Of a stretch of DNA of 10,183 bases, positions 6,801 to 10,183 are shown piece after piece; positions within the stretch are counted from its first letter, which is position 1, and each line of letters begins with the position of its first letter. The position numbers and the translations under genes were made by a program. Under the pieces are notes generated by a model that saw nothing but the letters and a program-made list of their open reading frames with translations, ran no database searches and had not been told where the DNA came from. Origin of the DNA: Thioglobus_C sp964448305. Lineage in GTDB: Bacteria; Pseudomonadota; Gammaproteobacteria; PS1; Pseudothioglobaceae. The stretch spans positions 1-10,183 of the forward strand of contig CAYUWB010000035.1 in the NCBI GenBank assembly GCA_964448305.1. Reading direction: 5' to 3'.

Positions 6801-9800
6801 GAGCAAATCGCGACCGACAGATCCGTCCCGGTCACCGCCTGCGGACACTGCACCACACCGACGGTGTTGGCGCAGGCGCCGTTGCCGAGACACTGCTCGC
6901 CGATCTTCTTGCCGTTGAAGGTCATCCCCTCGTCGGTGAGCCCGTCGCAGTCATTGTCGACGCCATCGCACGCCTCGGGCTTGGACTTGGGCTCGGTGCC
7001 GTATGCATCGGTGCTGCAAACCGCAACCTGGAGCTCCGGTGAACACACAACCTTGCCCTTACCGCAGCCGCCCAACCCGGTGCACTCAGCGCCGATCGAC
7101 TTGCCGAAGTAGGTGTGGCCCTCGTCGGTCTGGCCGTCGCAGTCGTTGTCCACGCCGTCGCAAAGCTCAACGAGATCGATAACCGCTTCGTTGTTGCAGA
7201 CCAGCCCGTTGCCATCGGGTGCGCACGTCCACGTGCCGTTGTTGCAGCTGTCCTTGTCGTCACCGTCGCAGGGCTTGCCGAGCTTGGTGAAATACTCGTC
7301 GACCTTGCCGTTGCAGTTGTCGTCCTTGCCGTTGCACAGCTCCGCCTTGGGCGCCACGTCGGGCACGCAGAGCAGCACCGACTTGAACTTCTGGAAGACG
7401 CAGACCTCCTTGCCGGGTTTGCACTCACCGAGCGAGCTGCCGCACGCGCCGGCCTTGGCGCCCGCGTTCTCTTCGTCGGTGAAGCCGTCGCAGTCGTCGT
7501 CCTTGTGGTTGCAGAGCTCCGCGGCACCCGGGTAGATCTTGGGCGCGAAGTCATTGCAGTCGACCTTGCTGCTGTACCCATCGTTGTCGTTGTCGGTGAT
7601 CGCCGTGCACTCGAGGTCCTTGCCGTCGCAGTCCTGGTCAACGCCATCGCCGCACTTTTCGATGCCCTTGTGATGCCGATCCGGGTTGGTCTCGTCGCAG
7701 TCGTCGGGCCCGAAGTAGCCGTCCTTGTCCTTGTCCTTGGCGTCGCAGAATTTCACGTTGCCATCACAGTTCTTGTCGCAAACGGCGTCCTGCGCCGCGG
7801 TGCCCTTGAGCGCGGGGTCGCAGCACGGCTCGTCCTCGGCCTTGATGCCGGGGTTGGTCGACGAGTCCGCGTCGTTGCAGTCCTTGCCCTTGGGATGGCC
7901 GTCGCCGTCGCTGTCCTGGCCGAAACAAATCTCGTCGGTGATGCCGTCGCAGTCCTCGTCCTTGCCGTTGCCTTCGGGCGGATCACCGGGCTTGCAGGCC
8001 TCGATCTGGTCGGTCTTATTCTCAAGCCCACAGGTCACGCCGATGCCGTCAGCCGCGCACACATTCAGCCCGTTCTGGCACTGATCGGCGTCGTCGCCGT
8101 CGCATTTTTGCAGCAGCGTGGGGTAGTCCTCGTCGGTCTGGCCGTCGCAGTCGTCATCGGTCGCGTTGCAAAGCTCCGGCTCGGGGCCCTTGGCGTCGAC
8201 ACAGGTGACCTTCGCCGCTTGCCCAACGTGGTTGCAGACCCGCGATCCGGCCTCACACGCGCCCTCGGTAGTGCCACACTTGCTGCCCGCAGCGAGCCAT
8301 TTCTTGCCGGCGGCCAGACAGGTCAGCTTGGTCGTGTACTGCGGGTCGTCGCAGCCAGCGGACGGGTTGCCGTTGTCGGTGATGCCGTCGCAATCGTCGT
8401 CGATGAAGTTGCAGAGCTCGGGCGCGCCGGGGTGGATCTGCTTGGCCGAGTCGTTGCAGTCGAGCGCCGCGACGTAGCCGTCCTTGTCGTCATCGAGCCC
8501 GGCGTCGCTGCACTTGAGGTCCTTGCCGTTGCAGTCCTGGTCGACCCCGTCGTCGCACTTTTCCACGGCGCCGGGGTGGAGGCTCGGGTCCTTGTCGTCG
8601 CAATCGCCGGGCGCCGCGTGGCCGTCGCCGTCGGTGTCCTTGTTGCTGCAGACCATCACCTTCTTGTCGCAGTTGAAGTCGCAGTCGGCGAAGAACGGCT
8701 CGACCTTGAGCTCGTATGACGTCTCGGACGCCTTGATCGGCAGCTGGCAGCATGGCTCTTTCGCGCCCGGAAACGCCTCGGCGTGGTAGGGCTGACAGTC
8801 TTTGGTGTCGGGCGTGCCGTCCGCGTCGGTGTCCTTGGGTGGGCAGTCTTCGTCCGTCTTGCCGTCGCAGTCGTTGTCGAGCTTGTCGCACAGATCTTTT
8901 GGCGGGAACGCGAGGTCGGTCGAACACGTGGCGCCCTTGCCACCGGTCGCGCAAATCACCGTTCCGCCAGCGCAGACACCCTTTCCGCAGGGCCCACCAA
9001 GCGGCACGTCCACGCCGTCAAAAGTCAGCGAGTAGCCCTCGTCGGTCTTGCCGTCGCAGTCGTCGTCGAGGCCGTTGCACTGTTCCTTCTGCGGCAGCGT
9101 CGCCGTGCACTTGTTCCAGCCATCATCGCCGCAGGCCTGTGCGCCGGTACAGGTGCCCAGCGGCGTCTTCACACCGCATGGCCAAAACGAGCCCTTCTTG
9201 TCGGTCTTGCACGTGCATGTGTTGGTGGTCGGCACACAGAGCTCGCCCTTGAGGAAGCTCTGGCAGTCAAAGCCGACCGGGCAAACGCTCGAACCGCCCG
9301 CCTTCGCGTCGCAGAACAAACCGCAGAGCTTCTCGCCGGTGCCTTCCATCGTCAGGCAAAGCCCGCCCACGCAGTCCTTGTCGGTGACGCACGATCGGCA
9401 GAGATCGCCGGGTAGCGGCAGGCAATAGTGGATGGAATCGGAGCCGGTCTGTGGCGCGAGCTGGCATCGGAAACCCGCTTCGCACTGGCCATCGCAGACC
9501 TTCGAGCAGACGAACTTGCCGTCGTCGAGCTTCATGCACACGTTGCCGGCGCACTCGTCGTCGGTCTGGCAAGCCTCGCCGAGCTTGAGCTTGGGGGGAC
9601 CGGTGTCTTCGGGACCGGTGTCTTCAGGCCCGGTATCTTGCCCGGCATCGACCGCGCCGACGTCCTTGTCTACGCCGGTGTCCTTGTCGACGCCCGTGTC
9701 CTTGTCGACGCCGGTGTCGGCAGGTCCTGAATCGACGACCTTCGCCGTGTCTTCATCGCCAGCGTCGGTGGTCGTGTCGAGCCGGTCGCCTGTGTCCTTG

Positions 9801-9997
9801 CCGGCGTCGAGCGCGGCGGTGTCGACGGTTCCGCACTTGTCGGGGTCTTGCCAGCAAGTGGCCGAGTCGTCCTTTTCGAACGTGGTCTCGAAGCAGCCAC
9901 CGATCACGGCGATCACGGCGAGCACAGCGACCAGGCCAAACGGTGTCGATTCGGGGCCGTGTTGCACCGGCTGGGCCTTCGTGTGGGGTCTGTTCAC
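3872..9997 (-). CDS. Giant MopE-like multi-repeat lipoprotein, Cys- and Asp-rich
   Basis: About 2041 residues. The start chosen is GTG at 9997, with AAGG five bases upstream. It gives Arg3 and Lys7, a hydrophobic core (20-32) and an IGGC lipobox with Cys35 as the likely lipid anchor. A GTG at 9967 (GAAGG eight bases upstream) is the main alternative; the frame also extends to a GTG at 10171, but that stretch holds the candidate promoter. Domains in order: an Asp/Thr/Gly-rich spacer (about 36-136); two tandem Cys-rich modules of about 60 residues plus a C-x-C / GDDGWNKC segment (137-303); then about 26 copies of C-[DN]-x-x-D-x-[DN]-C-[DN]-G-x-T-D (304-1970), 23 strict and 3 variant (near 8540, 7935 and 7640); then a Cys-rich tail with two CQCAGK copies (1971-2041). 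The motif matches the putative metal-binding MopE family (Pfam PF11617), named after the copper-binding surface protein MopE of Methylococcus. Its D-x-D-x-D-G spacing also fits calcium loops. No MYXO-CTERM or LPXTG-like signal is seen, so N-terminal lipid is the probable anchor. The role is unknown; a surface stalk or adhesin is a guess. Confidence 0.9.
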   Translation of the reverse strand: MNRPHTKAQPVQHGPESTPFGLVAVLAVIAVIGGCFETTFEKDDSATCWQDPDKCGTVDTAALDAGKDTGDRLDTTTDAGDEDTAKVVDSGPADTGVDKDTGVDKDTGVDKDVGAVDAGQDTGPEDTGPEDTGPPKLKLGEACQTDDECAGNVCMKLDDGKFVCSKVCDGQCEAGFRCQLAPQTGSDSIHYCLPLPGDLCRSCVTDKDCVGGLCLTMEGTGEKLCGLFCDAKAGGSSVCPVGFDCQSFLKGELCVPTTNTCTCKTDKKGSFWPCGVKTPLGTCTGAQACGDDGWNKCTATLPQKEQCNGLDDDCDGKTDEGYSLTFDGVDVPLGGPCGKGVCAGGTVICATGGKGATCSTDLAFPPKDLCDKLDNDCDGKTDEDCPPKDTDADGTPDTKDCQPYHAEAFPGAKEPCCQLPIKASETSYELKVEPFFADCDFNCDKKVMVCSNKDTDGDGHAAPGDCDDKDPSLHPGAVEKCDDGVDQDCNGKDLKCSDAGLDDDKDGYVAALDCNDSAKQIHPGAPELCNFIDDDCDGITDNGNPSAGCDDPQYTTKLTCLAAGKKWLAAGSKCGTTEGACEAGSRVCNHVGQAAKVTCVDAKGPEPELCNATDDDCDGQTDEDYPTLLQKCDGDDADQCQNGLNVCAADGIGVTCGLENKTDQIEACKPGDPPEGNGKDEDCDGITDEICFGQDSDGDGHPKGKDCNDADSSTNPGIKAEDEPCCDPALKGTAAQDAVCDKNCDGNVKFCDAKDKDKDGYFGPDDCDETNPDRHHKGIEKCGDGVDQDCDGKDLECTAITDNDNDGYSSKVDCNDFAPKIYPGAAELCNHKDDDCDGFTDEENAGAKAGACGSSLGECKPGKEVCVFQKFKSVLLCVPDVAPKAELCNGKDDNCNGKVDEYFTKLGKPCDGDDKDSCNNGTWTCAPDGNGLVCNNEAVIDLVELCDGVDNDCDGQTDEGHTYFGKSIGAECTGLGGCGKGKVVCSPELQVAVCSTDAYGTEPKSKPEACDGVDNDCDGLTDEGMTFNGKKIGEQCLGNGACANTVGVVQCPQAVTGTDLSVAICSTMLGGKDYKGTSEKCNGIDDNCDGHVDEGLTVADSDCKQQGICKGAGVKAKCRGGKWLCNYDAVTGYQGDKEVFCDNVDNDCDGKTDDEFGIGAPCDGPDSDKCAFGKASCNADKLSGTCGKETKTDIVEICDGKDNDCDGLTDEGFDIGKPCDGKDSDLCKLGTWTCTTDTKGKECVNESTTNIKDLCDSVDNDCDGKTDEDYPTLGKACDGPDSDKCKNGKSVCKANGQGVVCGKETKTDIVDICDGKDNDCDGKTDSDAKYNVYKDDKGKSTTLGQSCKGQGGCGQGKTVCQPKAPFKATCSTNPDAFLIFEGKELCDGLDNDCDGKTDNGLAWKGVAKGQPCQGWGICGKGVVECGKDKNVTCSTLGNGSKPEAKKEVCNNLDDDCDGKTDEDIPLAETGCGFKGVCAAVGGKSAVVAKCDSKAKTWSCDYSNVAGYQKVETLCDGLDNDCDGQTDEGFFVGDACDGDDKDKCKTGTWQCSKDKSKGVCTNELMTDIVEACDGKDNDCDGETDEVFTYGPKKLIPGKACDGMGECGAGKVMCHPNKPIAICSTDPGGPKYVKVAEKCNALDDDCDGATDNGFKYNGLPVGAPCSGIGECGLGAVECNPKTGNVVCSTNPDGTKSNAIKELCNLKDDDCDGTTDNNVDPKVTTCNTQGVCAKALKTTCTKGKWTCSFSGASYEQKETLCDGLDNDCNGKTDEPFTAKGKACDGPDKDKCKNGKLICSNSGKSLVCGTEKPVSPIELCDGLDNDCNGKTDDPFPELGKDCDGSDTDSCANGTFTCAKSGKSVQCVNEFPADIKELCDGKDNDCDGETDEDFKIGKPCDGPDADKCANGVWICGNDGKPKCDEKANAAKTEICNDKDDDCDGKTDEGFELKGFICDGSDTDKCSTGTYGCDSGALKCLGDFECAVGSECKKGDGKKVPDQCQCAGKACSYAEGDECKNKVCQCAGKKVCGFTQVCDPGNGCKNP
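4085..7343 (-). repeat. Array of about 18 six-cysteine repeats in an ordered A/B/C pattern
   Basis: Units recur every 165-217 bases (about 57 residues for type A). Each has C1-x6-C2-D-G followed by four more cysteines. Type A has CDG-x-D-x-D-x-C as C3-C4; type B has C-x5-C with a G-x-G-x-C-G-x-G core and ends in CST; type C has C-x5-C and ends in W-x-C with a Tyr-containing segment. From N to C terminus the order is A, BBC, AAA, BBC, A, BBC, AAAA. The BBC triplets lie at about 7175-6583, 6066-5464 and 5293-4734. The 17-base core CCGTCGCAGTCGTTGTC (+ strand) recurs exactly at least seven times across the gene. Confidence 0.85.
7176..8896 (-). repeat. Twofold duplication of a ~270-300-residue block within the giant lipoprotein
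   Basis: The two copies lie at about 8896-8000 and 7990-7176. Each has a Cys/Asp motif, three D-x-D-x-D-G segments and two matching closures (EKCDDGVDQDCNGKDLKC against EKCGDGVDQDCDGKDLEC; HPGAPELCN against YPGAAELCN). Each then has a C-x-x-G-x-x-V-C segment ending in ELCN and one type A unit containing CDGDD. The match is clear in protein but diverged in DNA, so the duplication is old. Confidence 0.8.
9596..9640. repeat. 15-base tandem repeat, three copies (PEDTG spacer)
   Basis: GGGACCGGTGTCTTC occurs twice perfectly (9596-9610, 9611-9625), then once with four changes (9626-9640). On the minus strand it encodes the Asp-Thr-Gly-Pro-Glu spacer of the lipoprotein. The unit is a multiple of three, so a change in copy number keeps the frame. 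Confidence 0.85.
9662..9715. repeat. 18-base tandem repeat, three copies (VDKDTG spacer)
   Basis: Three units of GTCCTTGTCGACGCCGGT lie at 9662-9679, 9680-9697 and 9698-9715, with one change in each of the first two relative to the third. They encode Val-Asp-Lys-Asp-Thr-Gly repeats in the spacer between the lipid anchor and the first Cys-rich module. The unit preserves frame, so spacer length could vary between strains. Confidence 0.9.
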
Positions 9998-10082
9998 GTC
10001 AACCTTGGGGGCACTGGCTCTTGCGGCGCTCGGGTGTAGACCATAAGTCGGGTCAGGGAGCCTGCGGGGATCGCGAGCGGGC

Positions 10083-10110
10083 ACTTTAGCATGTGCCGCA
10101 CCCCGTTCAA
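10083..10110 (-). promoter_or_regulatory. Candidate sigma-70 promoter for the giant lipoprotein gene
   Basis: On the minus strand TTGAAC (10110-10105) and TAAAGT (10088-10083) are 16 bases apart. Each matches four of six consensus bases, and TGC just before the second element resembles an extended -10. A start near 10076 would leave a leader of about 80 bases before the GTG at 9997. It is the only AT-richer element of this kind in the leader; evidence is pattern only. Confidence 0.35.
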
Positions 10111-10130
10111 CCGAGCCGGGCAGTTCAACC
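10105..10130. repeat. Direct repeat GTTCAACC, two copies
   Basis: GTTCAACC occurs at 10105-10112 and 10123-10130, 18 bases apart start to start. The first copy overlaps the candidate -35 element and the second lies just upstream, as a regulator site might. Two copies of an octamer could be chance. Confidence 0.3.
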
Positions 10131-10155
10131 CAGATCGGATCGGAGTTGTTCGGAC

Positions 10156-10183
10156 GTGAGCGTCGCCGCACTCATCGGCAATG
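10156..10183 (+). CDS. Possible start of a divergent gene, cut by the window edge
   Basis: A GTG at 10156 opens a + strand frame reading MSVAALIGN to the edge, with GGAG (10142-10145) ten bases upstream. It would be divergent from the lipoprotein gene and share its 158-base promoter region. Only nine codons are visible, so this is weak; an ATG at 10181 in another frame is an alternative. Confidence 0.2.

Noticed and set aside
4085..7343. CRISPR-like regular spacing of short repeats
   Set aside because: The spacing of 165-217 bases is far too long, the repeats lie inside one open frame, and the intervals are themselves conserved protein domains.
7115..8719. A 534-codon open frame on the + strand, opposite the lipoprotein gene
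   Set aside because: It is antisense to the Cys/Asp repeats. The repeating GTC/GCC-rich complement gives Val/Ala-rich low-complexity protein with no domain, and the minus-strand frame has clear domains.
9998..10171. Extension of the giant lipoprotein to the GTG at 10171
   Set aside because: It would put 58 non-hydrophobic residues before the signal peptide and would cover the candidate promoter. The GTG at 9997 gives a normal lipoprotein leader.

Overview
The window is GC-rich, with strongly G/C-ending codons. It resembles a chromosome segment from a myxobacterium-like bacterium (Myxococcota, formerly Deltaproteobacteria). The grounds are the composition, a giant lipoprotein with an Asp/Thr/Gly-rich spacer followed by dozens of MopE-type Cys/Asp repeats, and a free-standing four-helix bundle (S23-family) protein. 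This is an inference from style; no taxonomic marker was tested.

Layout, left to right. A four-helix bundle gene on the + strand enters from the left edge and ends at 391. A 68-base convergent gap follows, holding a short GGGAGC tandem repeat. Everything from 460 to about 9997 is then on the minus strand. In transcription order (right to left) it reads: a very large MopE-like lipoprotein (9997 to 3872), lipoyl synthase lipA (3810 to 2863), a 97-residue membrane protein resembling DUF1145 (2845 to 2552), an AlkB-type 2-oxoglutarate dioxygenase (2531 to 1926) and a secreted or periplasmic VWA-domain protein (1875 to 460). The gaps are 61, 17, 20 and 50 bases, so the last four genes could be one transcript. 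No stretch over 300 bases lacks a gene; the longest is the leader region 9998-10155, which holds a candidate promoter. A divergent gene may begin at 10156 and run off the right edge.

The centre of interest is the giant lipoprotein, about 2041 residues. It has a lipoprotein signal, an Asp/Thr/Gly spacer built from short in-frame DNA tandem repeats, and two tandem Cys-rich modules. About 26 copies of a C-x6-C-D-G motif then follow, with a DxDxDG-type loop that probably binds calcium or another metal. Read unit by unit, the units are not random. A large block (three DxDxDG segments plus two Cys units) occurs twice. After it, three unit types (A, B, C), all six-cysteine, follow a pattern A-BBC-AAA-BBC-A-BBC-AAAA. 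The protein is probably a long, rigid, disulfide-rich, metal-loaded surface fibre or stalk. Its ligand and role cannot be read from the sequence.

I see no RNA genes, insertion sequences, CRISPR arrays or phage genes.
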